NCBI GenBank assembly: GCA_947631435.1
Contig: CANRLM010000017.1
Location: 1 to 39,063, forward strand
Direction: 5' to 3'
DNA length: 39,063 bases
Source of the DNA: an uncultured Akkermansia sp.
GTDB taxonomy: Bacteria > Verrucomicrobiota > Verrucomicrobiia > Verrucomicrobiales > Akkermansiaceae
Under the pieces are notes generated by a model. It ran no database searches. It had not been told where the DNA came from and saw only the letters and a list, made by a program, of their open reading frames with translations. This document shows positions 17,812 to 26,339 of the stretch, one piece after another. The position numbers were made by a program, and so were the translations under genes. Within the stretch, counting starts at the first letter, position 1, and each line of letters starts with the position of its first letter.

Positions 17812-18388
17812 GGCGCAAAAAACGAGCGGAATGGATCGGCTTGCCAAGAGATTCCCAATGCCGCTGAAAATCGGTTTTCGGATAGAAGACGGCATCATCC
17901 CAATCCGCCCGCGAGAAGAGACCCGAAGCCGTCATACAATCGCACACCCATGCAAAGTAATCCTCGTGATCAGTGCGGAAAAGCATCTCGCCGCCCCGCG
18001 CCAACACACGGTGCAGCACGGGGATGAAATCCGTCTGCACGAGTCGCTTCTTGTGGTGCTTCTCCTTCGGCCACGGATCCGGAAAAAGGTAATGCAGCCT
18101 CCGCACGCTGCCCGGCTGCAACATCCACTCCAATACATAGCGGCTCTCTGCCCGCAAACACCGCACGTTTTCCAGCCCCAACCGATCCGCCCGCGAACAT
18201 ACCTTGCGCACACGCCCGAGAAGCCGCTCCACTCCCAGAAAAAGACGGTTCGGCTCGTGCTGCGCCATCGCCAGCAGAAATCCGCCGTCCCCACAGCCGA
18301 GATCCACCTCACACTCCACGCCGCACCCGAAAATATCGCTCACGCTGTAGCGGCGGAAGAAATCCGGCGGTAGAAAAGCCGTTGGCAT
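17801..18388 (-). CDS. trmB: tRNA (guanine-N7-)-methyltransferase
   Basis: Makes m7G46 in tRNA using S-adenosylmethionine. 195 residues with the SAM loop DLGCGDGGFLL, the family signature FPDPWPKEKHHKKRLVQ, RTDHEDYF, and the C-terminal tRNA-recognition piece KTDFQRHWESLGKPIHSARF. The overlap with tgt places two tRNA modification enzymes under translational coupling. It starts 41 bases after the exported protein gene ends. Confidence 0.95.
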   Translation of the reverse strand: MPTAFLPPDFFRRYSVSDIFGCGVECEVDLGCGDGGFLLAMAQHEPNRLFLGVERLLGRVRKVCSRADRLGLENVRCLRAESRYVLEWMLQPGSVRRLHYLFPDPWPKEKHHKKRLVQTDFIPVLHRVLARGGEMLFRTDHEDYFAWVCDCMTASGLFSRADWDDAVFYPKTDFQRHWESLGKPIHSARFLRHEL

Positions 18389-18429
18389 AAAAATCGGCGC
18401 TCAGGAACAAAAAAAATTCCGACGATTGA

Positions 18430-19443
18430 TCAATTCTTCGTCTTCGGCTCTTCCCGGGGCTTCAGAGGTTCCGCATGGAAGGGATGCGGCGTCGCTTTGT
18501 TGTTCGGATCCATGGCCGCCAAAAGCTCGGGCGTGATGTCGAAAGTAAAATTCCCACCGTTCGTCTGCCCGGCGGCGTCCAGGATGTGGTCAAACACGCA
18601 GACCGGCTGCTTGCCCTGCCCCTCCGGCATCACAAACAGCCCAATCCCCATCCCCGGTTTTTCAGAACTGAACGCGCTGTCTCTGATGGTGTAAGAAATC
18701 GTGTTGTTCCCGCGCTTGAGTCCCCCGCTGATCGTGTCTGCGCGTCGCTCGTTGTCAAACTCGTGGATCGATACCCCATTGATGCGCATCTCTATAGCCC
18801 GCCCGGGGCAATCCACAAATACCTTGCCGATGAGTTCCGGCTTCGGACAAACAGGTGGCGCTGCCGGGATGGCACGGTAGGGATGAAAGCCATCCTGTTC
18901 CCGCAAAACAGCGAGATCCTTCGCCTCCAGTCGCTTCAAGACAGCGGGCAGTTTGCTCAGGTCAAAAAAGCGTGTCTGGTCAAGTTTCCACCTCCCCCCT
19001 TCCTGCACCAGTTCGATAACAAAGGCATTTTGATGTGCAGCAGCCTTGCTGCCCAACTGCAGCTTGCCCACGTAGGTGGCGGCCAGGGTTCGACCGCCGG
19101 CGCTGCCGAGCGCTCCCACATAGCGAAAGTTCTCCAGGGGCGGCGCACTCTGCGCACTGCGAAAAAAGTCATTCGGAAAATCACCACGCTCCGAGATCAC
19201 AAGATTGCGCACCTTCACCTGCCGGGAAGACGTCGTGCAGGATCGCCAGCCGGATTCGTCCCTCCTCTGCACGCTCAGTCGCCAGGTGTTGTACACCGTC
19301 TCAACTAATTCGCGAGCCTTATCTTGATCCGGCGTGAGAAGGGGAGGCGTCTGGGCAGATTTTGGCGACGCAACCGGCTGCTGCCCCGCCAGGGGAAACA
19401 CCCACGCAATACTCATTGCCAGAAGGAGAAAAAAAGTCCTCAT
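18430..19443 (-). CDS. exported protein of unknown function
   Basis: 337 residues with signal peptide MRTFFLLLAMSIAWVFPLAG and a Pro/Ala linker. The middle region (about 50-190) looks like a small alpha+beta domain reminiscent of NTF2-like folds (ETVYNTWRLSVQRRDESGW ... WKLDQTRFFDL), by impression only. The C-terminal part has beta-rich segments (VFVDCPGRAIEMRINGV; LKRGNNTISYTIRD) like a ligand-binding sandwich. No family is recognised. The frame extends 17 codons upstream, but the export signal begins here. It is first in the unit with trmB, tgt, yajC and aroE, divergent from the hydrolase gene. Confidence 0.72.
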   Translation of the reverse strand: MRTFFLLLAMSIAWVFPLAGQQPVASPKSAQTPPLLTPDQDKARELVETVYNTWRLSVQRRDESGWRSCTTSSRQVKVRNLVISERGDFPNDFFRSAQSAPPLENFRYVGALGSAGGRTLAATYVGKLQLGSKAAAHQNAFVIELVQEGGRWKLDQTRFFDLSKLPAVLKRLEAKDLAVLREQDGFHPYRAIPAAPPVCPKPELIGKVFVDCPGRAIEMRINGVSIHEFDNERRADTISGGLKRGNNTISYTIRDSAFSSEKPGMGIGLFVMPEGQGKQPVCVFDHILDAAGQTNGGNFTFDITPELLAAMDPNNKATPHPFHAEPLKPREEPKTKN

Positions 19444-19454
19444 AAACCTGCTCC

Positions 19455-19497
19455 AACATACATCAGACTTGCCTTTTTGGCAAGGAAATAGCATACT
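19455..19497. promoter_or_regulatory. divergent promoters sharing a palindrome
   Basis: CTTGCC-TTTTT-GGCAAG (19468-19484) contains two outward -35 boxes. Rightward: TTGCCT (19469-19474), 17 bases, CATACT (19492-19497), ATG at 19510. Leftward: TTGCCA (19483-19478), 17 bases, TATGTT (19460-19455), ATG at 19443. The boxes are moderate, but the symmetry makes joint control plausible. The leftward gene also has GGAG before its ATG, which would be lost if transcription began that close. Confidence 0.4.
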
Positions 19498-19509
19498 TTA
19501 CCCCGTGGT

Positions 19510-20394
19510 ATGACGTCATTTGCAGGGAACCAGCAGAAGAAGGATGACGAGCAGCTCAAACAGAGCTTGTTGCAACGTGCCCAAACGATCGTCTGGAAAC
19601 GTTTCGCCGATGGTCACGAGCTGAACGTCTCTTTCTTCACGCCGGCAGGACATTCGCCAGCCGCCGGCGCCCCGGCGGTGCTTTTCTACGCGGGAGGCAT
19701 GTGGTGCAAGAACCTCATTGATCAGCTCATTCCGTGGGCGCTGCAACTTGCGGACCGCGGCATCCCCTGCCTCGTCCCCGAACTGCGCATCCGTGACGCC
19801 TACGAGGTAACGGCCGAGGATATCATGGAAGAAGGATTGCAAGTCTGGGAGTGGTGCTATGCACAGGCGGAAAGCCTCGGTCTCAACCCAAGGCGCATCA
19901 CCGTTGCCGGTATTGACGCCGGCGGCCTGCTGGCTCTCAACGCGGCAATGCAGCCCCTCGTCTCCAACCACCCGTGGTGGCAATTCTGGCGGCAGGACAA
20001 ACTGCCGAACTCACCGGTTGCCGTCGCCATTTTTCGCGGGGTGGTGGATCCGGAGGCGCCGGAAGCGCGAGTCCTGCGTGTGGTGCAGGAGTGTACAGAC
20101 CCTGCGGCGGTCAATCCCTGTGCGCTGCTGCGCAAGTGTCTTCCACCCCTCTTCTGCGCGCACGGTATGGATGACCCTTTGCTGGAGTTTGAAACAGCGG
20201 AGTGGTTCTGCAAGCGGTGGCAGCAATTCGGCAATTCAGCAGAGTTTCTCCCCTGCCCTCACGCCGACCACACCCTCGCCAACTTTGAGGTGAACCCTGC
20301 GCTTTTCGAACACATCATGATCGCCTGGGAGGAATTTATGGTGAGCCGCAGTTTGTGGCCGGAGGATGCGATCGGCGATATCACGCTCAACTGA
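19510..20394 (+). CDS. alpha/beta-hydrolase-fold protein with Asp at the nucleophile elbow
   Basis: 294 residues, no signal peptide. The fold is indicated by strand-turn motifs APAVLFYAGGMW (oxyanion region, about 55-66), RITVAGIDAGGLLAL (nucleophile elbow, about 137-151), PLFCAHGMDDPLLEF (acid, about 220) and CPHADHTLANF (His, about 255). The usual GxSxG reads GIDAGG, so the expected Ser is Asp (codon GAC at about 19914-19916). Esterases of the BD-FAE/HSL type have GDSAGG here. It may use an Asp nucleophile, as dehalogenases do, or be inactive. The substrate is unknown. It has its own divergent promoter. Confidence 0.75.
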   Translation: MTSFAGNQQKKDDEQLKQSLLQRAQTIVWKRFADGHELNVSFFTPAGHSPAAGAPAVLFYAGGMWCKNLIDQLIPWALQLADRGIPCLVPELRIRDAYEVTAEDIMEEGLQVWEWCYAQAESLGLNPRRITVAGIDAGGLLALNAAMQPLVSNHPWWQFWRQDKLPNSPVAVAIFRGVVDPEAPEARVLRVVQECTDPAAVNPCALLRKCLPPLFCAHGMDDPLLEFETAEWFCKRWQQFGNSAEFLPCPHADHTLANFEVNPALFEHIMIAWEEFMVSRSLWPEDAIGDITLN

Positions 20395-20456
20395 CTTCAC
20401 CGCAAATCCCGTCCCCCATGCCTTCCCTCTCGTCTCGTGTCTAACAGAATTGAGAC

Positions 20457-20485
20457 TTGATGAAATACGGAAAAGGCGGTAGAAT
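20457..20485 (+). promoter_or_regulatory. lpxA promoter, leaderless type
   Basis: TTGATG (20457-20462), a 17-base spacer and TAGAAT (20480-20485). The lpxA ATG (20492) follows after exactly six bases, so transcription would start at the start codon. There is no Shine-Dalgarno. Confidence 0.6.
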
Positions 20486-20491
20486 CGGGTC

Positions 20492-21274
20492 ATGGCGAAA
20501 ATCCATCCAACAGCTATCGTTGACCCGGGAGCCGAACTTGCGGAAGATGTCGTAGTCGGTCCTTACTGCGTGGTGGGTAACAAGGTACGGCTCGGCAGCG
20601 GCTGCGTTCTGCACAGTCATGTGGTACTCGACGGGCCTTCCACCTTCGGCGCACGCAATGAATTTTTTCCATTCTCGGTGATCGGATTAAAGTCCCAGGA
20701 TCTTAAGTACAAAGGCGAGCCTACTTTCCTGGAGGTCGGAGATGATAATGTCTTCCGTGAAAATTGTAACATCAACCGTTCCACCTCCTCCGATACCAAA
20801 ACCGTCATCGGCAACAACAACGTTTTTCTCATCAATTCCCACTGCGGGCACGAGTGCGTTGTCGGCAACCACTGTATCTTCTCCGGTTTCGCCGGTGTGG
20901 CGGGACATTGTCGTATCGATGATTGGGCGATCATCGGGGGGTTTGCCGCACTCCACCAGTTCGTGCGCGTGGGGGAGCACGCCATGGTCGGGGGATGTGC
21001 CCGAATCCCAAAGGATGTTCCTCCGTACATGATTGCCGAAGGATTTCCCGCAACGGTGCGCGCCGTCAACAGCATCGGCCTGCAACGCCGCGGAATCTCC
21101 GAAGATGACATCCGCGCCATCAAGTTCGCCTACAAAAAGCTTTTCCTCGTTAAAGGCACCAGCATCCACGACGGTATCGAAACAGTGCAGTCTGATCCCA
21201 CGTACGGCTCCAACCGCTACGTGCAAAACCTTATCCGCTTCCTCCATGAATCCGAACGCGGCTGCACCCACTGA
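20492..21274 (+). CDS. lpxA: acyl-ACP--UDP-N-acetylglucosamine O-acyltransferase
   Basis: First step of lipid A synthesis, transferring a 3-hydroxyacyl chain to UDP-GlcNAc. 260 residues of left-handed beta-helix hexapeptide repeats (IHPTAIVDPGAELAEDVVVGPYCVVG) and a helical C-terminus (RRGISEDDIRAIKFAYKKLF). The catalytic His is in INSHCGHECVVGN (H120), followed by GGFAALHQFVRVG. This implies an LPS-making outer membrane. The rest of the lpx cluster is not here. Its stop overlaps the next ATG (TGATG). Confidence 0.96.
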   Translation: MAKIHPTAIVDPGAELAEDVVVGPYCVVGNKVRLGSGCVLHSHVVLDGPSTFGARNEFFPFSVIGLKSQDLKYKGEPTFLEVGDDNVFRENCNINRSTSSDTKTVIGNNNVFLINSHCGHECVVGNHCIFSGFAGVAGHCRIDDWAIIGGFAALHQFVRVGEHAMVGGCARIPKDVPPYMIAEGFPATVRAVNSIGLQRRGISEDDIRAIKFAYKKLFLVKGTSIHDGIETVQSDPTYGSNRYVQNLIRFLHESERGCTH

Positions 21275-21954
21275 TGAAGCGCGGCATCATCTTTGATCTG
21301 GACGGCACCCTTGTGGATTCTCTCCCCGGCATCGCAGAGGGCGTGAACCGCGCGCTGGAGGCTCTGGGTAAACAGCGGCTCAGCCGGGAGGAGGTGCGTG
21401 GCATGATCGGTCGCGGTGCGCGCAATCTCTGCGCTCAGGCGATCGGCTACCGGGATGCGAATGAGGCACCCGTCGCCGAATTAGAGCCGATGCACGAGGC
21501 GTTCCGCCACTGTTATCCCTCCTGCTGGCGCGGGGATTTCACGCTTCCATACCCCGGCATACCGGAGATGCTGCGCGCTCTCGCGGGTTGCGACAACAAA
21601 CTGGCCGTGCTCTCCAACAAGCCGCACGATGTCACCGAACCGATGGTGCACGAGTTGTTCCCGGGCATCCCTTTTGACCCCATCCTGGGCTTCACGGGGA
21701 ATTTCCCACGCAAACCGGCGCCGGATGCCCTGTTGCATATCGCAAAACTTTGGAACCTTCTCCCGCAGCAGATCACCCTGGTCGGAGATTCCACCTACGA
21801 TGCCGACACGGCAAAAAACGCCTCCTGCCGCTTCGTTGCCGTAGGCTGGGGATACGCACGGCAGGACGAACTTTGCGCAGCCTCTCCTCTCCCGCCGGCG
21901 CAGGATGCTTCTCAGCTCCTCTCCCTCCTGCTCCCCGGCGATCAGCCGCGGTGA
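21274..21954 (+). CDS. gph: HAD-family phosphatase, phosphoglycolate phosphatase-like
   Basis: 226 residues. HAD motif I is [10 protein letters not shown] (nucleophile D8, acid D10), motif II VLSNKP, motif III Lys in [10 protein letters not shown], and motif [15 protein letters not shown]. The helical cap insertion between I and II is that of Gph/PGP. The substrate is likely 2-phosphoglycolate, but related HAD enzymes look alike, so the symbol is tentative. Coupled to lpxA by TGATG. The end overlaps convergent rlmH by 13 bases. Confidence 0.82.
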   Translation: MKRGIIFDLDGTLVDSLPGIAEGVNRALEALGKQRLSREEVRGMIGRGARNLCAQAIGYRDANEAPVAELEPMHEAFRHCYPSCWRGDFTLPYPGIPEMLRALAGCDNKLAVLSNKPHDVTEPMVHELFPGIPFDPILGFTGNFPRKPAPDALLHIAKLWNLLPQQITLVGDSTYDADTAKNASCRFVAVGWGYARQDELCAASPLPPAQDASQLLSLLLPGDQPR

Positions 21955-22382
21955 TACGGTAACCCGGCCAGGAGGGTGTGCACGCGGTAAATTTGCTCCA
22001 TCAGTACCACGAGCGCCAGTTCATGCTGCATTGTGTGGCGCCCGAAAGAAAGAATGAGATCACTTGCCTCCCTCAGTTCTTCGCTGTGTCCGTCCGCAGC
22101 GCCCACCATGAAAGCTACGCGCCGCACCGAGCGCAGCTGCCATTCCTCCCACAGCTTCGCCAGCTCGCGTGTGCTCATGTTTTCCCCACGCTCATCTACC
22201 GCAATGCGCAGACTCCCCTCGCTTGCCCGCAGCAGACGCGCCGAGACCTCCCCCGAGCTTCCTCCGCGCACATACCTCAACTCCACCTTACCGAACCCCT
22301 GCAACCGCTTCCTGTACAGCTCAACTCCCTCGGCAGCATACTCCAGGGTCGGCTTGTCCGCAGCTAGCACGAGCGCTTCCAT
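21942..22382 (-). CDS. rlmH: 23S rRNA (pseudouridine-1915-N3)-methyltransferase
   Basis: A SPOUT methyltransferase acting on assembled 70S ribosomes. 146 residues, near the usual 155. The helix [25 protein letters not shown] matches the family N-terminus. [36 protein letters not shown] and the C-terminal [19 protein letters not shown] (family xxxEQLYRAxxIxxGxPYHR/K) are diagnostic. The frame extends 42 codons upstream with Arg-rich non-family sequence, so the ATG at 22382 is chosen. It converges with gph. Confidence 0.93.
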   Translation of the reverse strand: MEALVLAADKPTLEYAAEGVELYRKRLQGFGKVELRYVRGGSSGEVSARLLRASEGSLRIAVDERGENMSTRELAKLWEEWQLRSVRRVAFMVGAADGHSEELREASDLILSFGRHTMQHELALVVLMEQIYRVHTLLAGLPYHRG

Positions 22383-22498
22383 GGGAGAGAAAAAAACCGC
22401 CGAGGCTTCCCCGACAGATACAGACCGAATACCGTTGCTACCTCTCGGTCCTGGCGGGGTTCTCCGGCTGCACCTCCGGGAGCCCCGGCGGCGCGCGC

Positions 22499-22528
22499 AT
22501 TCTGCCATACTGTCCGCCCCTGAGTCAA
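22499..22528 (-). promoter_or_regulatory. possible rlmH promoter
   Basis: TTGACT (22528-22523), an 18-base spacer and CAGAAT (22504-22499) on the minus strand. It lies about 110 bases before the rlmH ATG, which would leave an unusually long leader. Confidence 0.25.
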
Positions 22529-22587
22529 GCCAAATCTACAACAAAACAACCAAAAGATCCAAAAGAGAAAGACAAGGACGAAGGATT

Positions 22588-22670
22588 GAATTCGGCTCCG
22601 TTATCGCTCCGCGAAGCCGCGCGCCAGCGCGCTAACTCAATACTTCGCTCTTCCTTTTGGCTTCGCACTT
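22588..22670 (+). repeat. dispersed intergenic repeat, copy 4
   Basis: GAATTCGGCTCCGTTATCGC, TCCGCGAAGC, a CGCGCGCCAGCGCGC palindrome, then TAACTCAATACTTCG and CTCTTCCTTTTGG. This is the cleanest copy and matches the reverse complement of 38808-38885 closely. It lies between rlmH and the exported-protein gene. Confidence 0.7.
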
Positions 22671-22686
22671 CCCCCGTCTTTCCCCT

Positions 22687-24000
22687 TCATTTGCGACGTC
22701 GAACGGGTTGCTTTTTGGGCGCCAGATGAAGTTGTACCTGAAATACCTTGTCCGCTTCCTTCTCTCCCCAACTTTCGCAGGTCATCACGCCGCTTAAGGA
22801 ACCATCCGGCATGAGCGAAAGTCGCATCAGGGCATCCTTGGCATCGAAGACCTCTGCTGTCGGCACATCCGGGTTGTATCGCCCGTTAAAAATACGCACC
22901 ACGCACTGAATTGCTTCACCGGGTTTAGCCGGCTCGGCACGGCCCGTTACGTGCATCTCTACCTGTGGCAGATCGGTATCACTCAACGTACCGACGAATT
23001 GAAACGCCTCCGGGAAAACCCTTCCCCTGGAAATACGCAAGGAAAACTTGCCGAAAGAGTCCCCTCGCTTCCACTCCCCCTCGTAGAGGGCAGAATCATA
23101 GAGCAGCTCTGCACAGGATTTCTCCCACAACGCACGGGCTTCCGCCTGCTGCTGCGCTCTCTTTTCTGCCTCTTCGCGGACAGATTGCTTTTTCAACAAC
23201 GTCTCACGCGCAGCCTTTTCCCGCCCCTCGATATACGGCTGCGCCGCGGCACAAAAGGCCTCCATCCTGGTCTGCAACTCGGCACGCACCTTTGCCTCAA
23301 ATCCGGCAGTGTAGATAACAGCACCCTCCGGAAGATCCCGGGAAACTACCAGAGATTGCAGGGCTTGCAGTGACGCGGTGTCGAAGTTGATATCGCTGAA
23401 GTTCCACTGTCCATCCTTTTCAACCGCGCGCATAGTCGCGGGAATCTCCACCACCGTATTTGCCGGAGTATGGAGACGGTAGATCGGACGTTGTGCAATT
23501 GCCCGCACCTCATCAGCTATGCTCTGCAGCTCCGGCGGCAACGGCTTTACCGCACGATCCTCCTCCGTCAGCGTATCGGCCTGTGCCCCCACCTGAAGCA
23601 GAAAATGAGCGTCAGGCATCATGGCCTGATTCATCACATAGTTGATCTGCTTGCGATCCTCGTCAAAATTCCCCGGATTCTCTTCCGCTTCATACAGATC
23701 CTCCTGCACCCGGAGCAACACACGAGCCGCTATCTGAACGACCCCATCTTTCTCCGTGCGTGCATCCATTTCCAGACTTCCCAGCTGCACCATGGGATAA
23801 TCCACCAGCAAAGGCAGAAGTTGTTCGCGCACAAGAGCCTCCTCCGGCGCCGCCGGCTGCACATGATCCATCGGGAGCTGCAAAACCTCGCCGCCGGTAT
23901 CCGTCCCCTCAGGCTTCTTCTGCTCCTCCTCACGACACGCCCACGGCAGCGAAGAGAATAGCACCACCCCCGCTGCCATCCTGACCCATCGCTTCGTCAT
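22687..24000 (-). CDS. exported protein, possibly a lipoprotein, unknown function
   Basis: 437 residues. Signal sequence MTKRWVRMAAGVVLFSSLPWAC with a possible lipid-attachment Cys at 22 (the box PWAC is unusual). A Glu/Lys-rich linker follows. Residues about 50-235 form an alpha+beta region (VDYPMVQLGSLEMDARTEKD ... WNFSDINFDTASLQALQSLV). A coiled-coil-like helix (about 250-300; KAARETLLKKQSVREEAEKR) precedes a C-terminal beta domain (about 310-430). No family is recognised. It starts 14 bases after the FHA membrane-protein gene, so the two are co-transcribed and probably work together at the cell envelope. Confidence 0.7.
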   Translation of the reverse strand: MTKRWVRMAAGVVLFSSLPWACREEEQKKPEGTDTGGEVLQLPMDHVQPAAPEEALVREQLLPLLVDYPMVQLGSLEMDARTEKDGVVQIAARVLLRVQEDLYEAEENPGNFDEDRKQINYVMNQAMMPDAHFLLQVGAQADTLTEEDRAVKPLPPELQSIADEVRAIAQRPIYRLHTPANTVVEIPATMRAVEKDGQWNFSDINFDTASLQALQSLVVSRDLPEGAVIYTAGFEAKVRAELQTRMEAFCAAAQPYIEGREKAARETLLKKQSVREEAEKRAQQQAEARALWEKSCAELLYDSALYEGEWKRGDSFGKFSLRISRGRVFPEAFQFVGTLSDTDLPQVEMHVTGRAEPAKPGEAIQCVVRIFNGRYNPDVPTAEVFDAKDALMRLSLMPDGSLSGVMTCESWGEKEADKVFQVQLHLAPKKQPVRRRK

Positions 24001-24014
24001 CCGATCTGCTCTTC

Positions 24015-24644
24015 TTAGCTGTCTTCCGTAGAATCGCTCTCCGGAGCATCACTCCCTGCGTCGCCATCCTCTACGATTCCGGGAAGGAAATTACCCGTAC
24101 GCTGCCAGTGATGCAGCGCAATCCCCGCATAAAAAGCTACAATGAAAAGAATGATCACATACAGGGTCTTCAGGAAGCCTCCCCCGCCGGATCGCCGATA
24201 GTTGGCCGACATTGCCTGGAGTTGCTTGGCATCCAGCGCTCCCCGCGCAGGCGTCTTGCTCCTGCGCAGCGGACTCTTCTTCACTGCCCCGGACCGTCCG
24301 GACGCCTGTTGTTGAGGCGCTCCCTCCCCCTGCGGGTAGGCCGCATTCACCTGCGGATCATAACATATACCCACCATACCGAGCATGTAATCAACCCCGG
24401 GCATCATATACTCCGTCTGTACAGGACGACCGTTCTGGAAAGTCCCATACCCGCTCTGCAAATCCTCAATCACATACCCCTCCGGCCGGAGGATTATGCG
24501 TGCGTGCACCGGCGCTACTCCGGCTTCTACCGGTAAAAGGACCGAGCTCGTAGGAGCGCTCCCAAGTACGATCTCGGCTCCCGGATCCACCGGCAACTCA
24601 AAAGCGTAGACCTGACTCTGATTCTTGACGTAGATAAGTGGCAT
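24015..24644 (-). CDS. FHA-domain membrane protein
   Basis: 209 residues. An N-terminal FHA domain (about 1-100) recognises phosphothreonine peptides: EIVLGSAPTSSVLLP in place of the usual GR.....I.L, APVHARIILRPEGYVIEDL, and GTFQNGRPV. The canonical Arg of GR and the Ser-Arg-His core are altered (GS, PVH), so phosphopeptide binding is uncertain. A basic linker with PLRRSKTPAR is followed by one membrane helix (LKTLYVIILFIVAFYAGIAL, about 160-180) and an acidic tail. The FHA part would be cytoplasmic. The open frame continues 16 codons upstream, but the domain starts here. It is first in a two-gene unit with the exported protein. Confidence 0.78.
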   Translation of the reverse strand: MPLIYVKNQSQVYAFELPVDPGAEIVLGSAPTSSVLLPVEAGVAPVHARIILRPEGYVIEDLQSGYGTFQNGRPVQTEYMMPGVDYMLGMVGICYDPQVNAAYPQGEGAPQQQASGRSGAVKKSPLRRSKTPARGALDAKQLQAMSANYRRSGGGGFLKTLYVIILFIVAFYAGIALHHWQRTGNFLPGIVEDGDAGSDAPESDSTEDS

Positions 24645-24783
24645 ATTTTTACAGCTCTCTTCCGTAAGTATGCCACAAACATCACTCCACATGCAAGCGC
24701 AAATAACTATTCTCCCCTCATCTTACCGAGAAAAAGTGTCATCTTCACCCCCAATGTCGCACCCACACTGCAACTCGAAAACT

Positions 24784-24883
24784 CGGCTGGTCCTCGCCTG
24801 TACTTAATTTCTTTGCCCCGGCTTTCGCCCGGCGGGCTCCCATTCTAACGTGCTAATTTCCCACTTCGTACTTCCCTTTGTCC
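24784..24883 (+). repeat. dispersed intergenic repeat, copy 5 (diverged)
   Basis: Begins CGGCTGGTCCTCGCCTGTAC, which matches the reverse complement of 38664-38687. It ends with a GTGCTAATTTCCCACTTCG-like tail and CTTCCCTTTG, as in the other copies. The 313 bases between the FHA gene and the C39 gene hold this repeat and the next promoter; nothing else was seen. Confidence 0.5.
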
Positions 24884-24885
24884 TG

Positions 24886-24913
24886 TTGACATAAATGGTT
24901 TAATTGCTATACT
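24886..24913 (+). promoter_or_regulatory. strong promoter of the C39-like peptidase gene
   Basis: Perfect TTGACA (24886-24891), a 16-base spacer and TATACT (24908-24913). It begins three bases after the repeat copy ends. The leader is about 40 bases and has no clear Shine-Dalgarno. Confidence 0.65.
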
Positions 24914-24957
24914 AATAGTTATTCAAGTACGCCATTCGTCCTTCTCCACTTCTACCC

Positions 24958-26304
24958 ATGAAGCCAACCTGTTCGAACATAACCTTCATCGTTTCCTTCT
25001 GCTTCCGTATCTTCATGGGACGGGGACTGCGCACTTTGCTCGCCGTTTCTGCCGTTGCCTTGTACCTGTGCAGCGCGTATGGATGGAGTGAGGACATGTT
25101 TCCGGATTGGCAGAGCGGCAAAATTTGGCAGATCGAGCGGAGTCGTCGTTGGTATAACGCGCCGGCGTTTGATTTAGACTCCGGTTCACAACGTGTGATC
25201 TCCAACAACAGGGTCTTCTTCTGCTCCCTGAGACTGGGAGAAATTCTGTTGCAATGGAGCAGCAACCTCGAGAACAACGAGACGGCAGGGGTAAAAGACA
25301 AGCTCCATAAAGTCCAATGCTCGCTGTACAATCGCGGAGATGACGGAGATATGGATGAGCAGCAATTCCGTACGTTATTTGAGTCCTACCAGGAAAAAAT
25401 AACAAAGAGCACCGGCATAAGGAAAATGAGGAGCACCGGTCCGAGAAAAGCGGCCAATCTGAGGACAGAAGTGTGGAAGTGGGAATCCCCCCGAGGAATT
25501 ATCTTGCTCATTGCCGGGCGCTCCATTCTGGATCGTAAACAGGAGCGGATGGAGTACATACGTCTCGTACTTCTGCGCGACCGCAAAGATGTTCGTAACG
25601 GCGATGCCGGCGGCGGAAAGGCATCTCATTTGCTCGAATCGGTCGCACGTCAGGAAGACGGCACGGTGTGGATAAAGGGTATCCCTATGGTCGATCAGGG
25701 TAGTAAGGGCTACTGCGTGCCGGCCAGTGTCGCCCGTGTATTTGCTCACTATGGCGTTACCAGTGTGGACATGCACACCCTGGCGGCACTCTGCAACACC
25801 GCTACAGAGGGCGGCACAAGTCTTTATTCCATGCGAGAAGCCCTCAAAAAAATCAGTTGGCACTTCAATATGACCCTCAACACTGTAGCCGAGTATTGGC
25901 AGGACCGTGAAAAACATCTTGCAAAATACGATCGAAAGGCCAAAAAAGAAAATCTCCCCCCGAGAAAGCACGAGAAATCGTGGTTCGAAGAAGTAGACCC
26001 TCAAGCGTGGAGCGATGTCCGCTCTTCCAACCAAATGGAGGTGCAGAAATGGCTGCTCAAAATACGTTCGTATGTCAACCGTGGCGTTCCTGTTCTCTGG
26101 TCCGTTGCCGCCAGTGAAATGTATTGCCATAAAGACCAATCTATCCGCGGAGGTCCCCACATGAGACTCATCATCGGCTACAATCAAAAGAAGGGCACGA
26201 TCATTTTCAGCGATTCCTGGGGCAAATTCGCCACTCGCCGCGAAATGAAAATCAACGATGCCTTTGCGAACACAGACTGCCTCTACGTGTTGCGACCCAG
26301 ATAA
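24958..26304 (+). CDS. exported C39-like (papain-fold) cysteine peptidase
   Basis: 448 residues. A hydrophobic leader lies near 20-42 (RTLLAVSAVALYLCSAYG), so the Met at residue 20 (25015) could be the true start. An uncharacterised region (about 45-230) precedes the peptidase domain: IPMVDQGSKGYCVPAS with oxyanion Gln 247 and nucleophile C253, RGGPHMRLIIGYN with H401, and FSDSWG with D419. This Cys-His-Asp set is the C39-like triad. A charged insertion at about 315-350 (KYDRKAKKENLPPRKHEK) interrupts the domain. Family members process or degrade peptides outside the cytoplasm; the substrate here is unknown. It stands alone, opposite to the flanking genes. Confidence 0.8.
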   Translation: MKPTCSNITFIVSFCFRIFMGRGLRTLLAVSAVALYLCSAYGWSEDMFPDWQSGKIWQIERSRRWYNAPAFDLDSGSQRVISNNRVFFCSLRLGEILLQWSSNLENNETAGVKDKLHKVQCSLYNRGDDGDMDEQQFRTLFESYQEKITKSTGIRKMRSTGPRKAANLRTEVWKWESPRGIILLIAGRSILDRKQERMEYIRLVLLRDRKDVRNGDAGGGKASHLLESVARQEDGTVWIKGIPMVDQGSKGYCVPASVARVFAHYGVTSVDMHTLAALCNTATEGGTSLYSMREALKKISWHFNMTLNTVAEYWQDREKHLAKYDRKAKKENLPPRKHEKSWFEEVDPQAWSDVRSSNQMEVQKWLLKIRSYVNRGVPVLWSVAASEMYCHKDQSIRGGPHMRLIIGYNQKKGTIIFSDSWGKFATRREMKINDAFANTDCLYVLRPR

Positions 26305-26339
26305 TTTCCTCAGCTTATTGTCTTTCGATAATCAGACTC

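Noticed and set aside
25375..26187. 270-codon minus-strand frame opposite the C39-like peptidase
   Set aside because: The peptidase triad and promoter support the plus strand; the antisense product has no recognisable domain.
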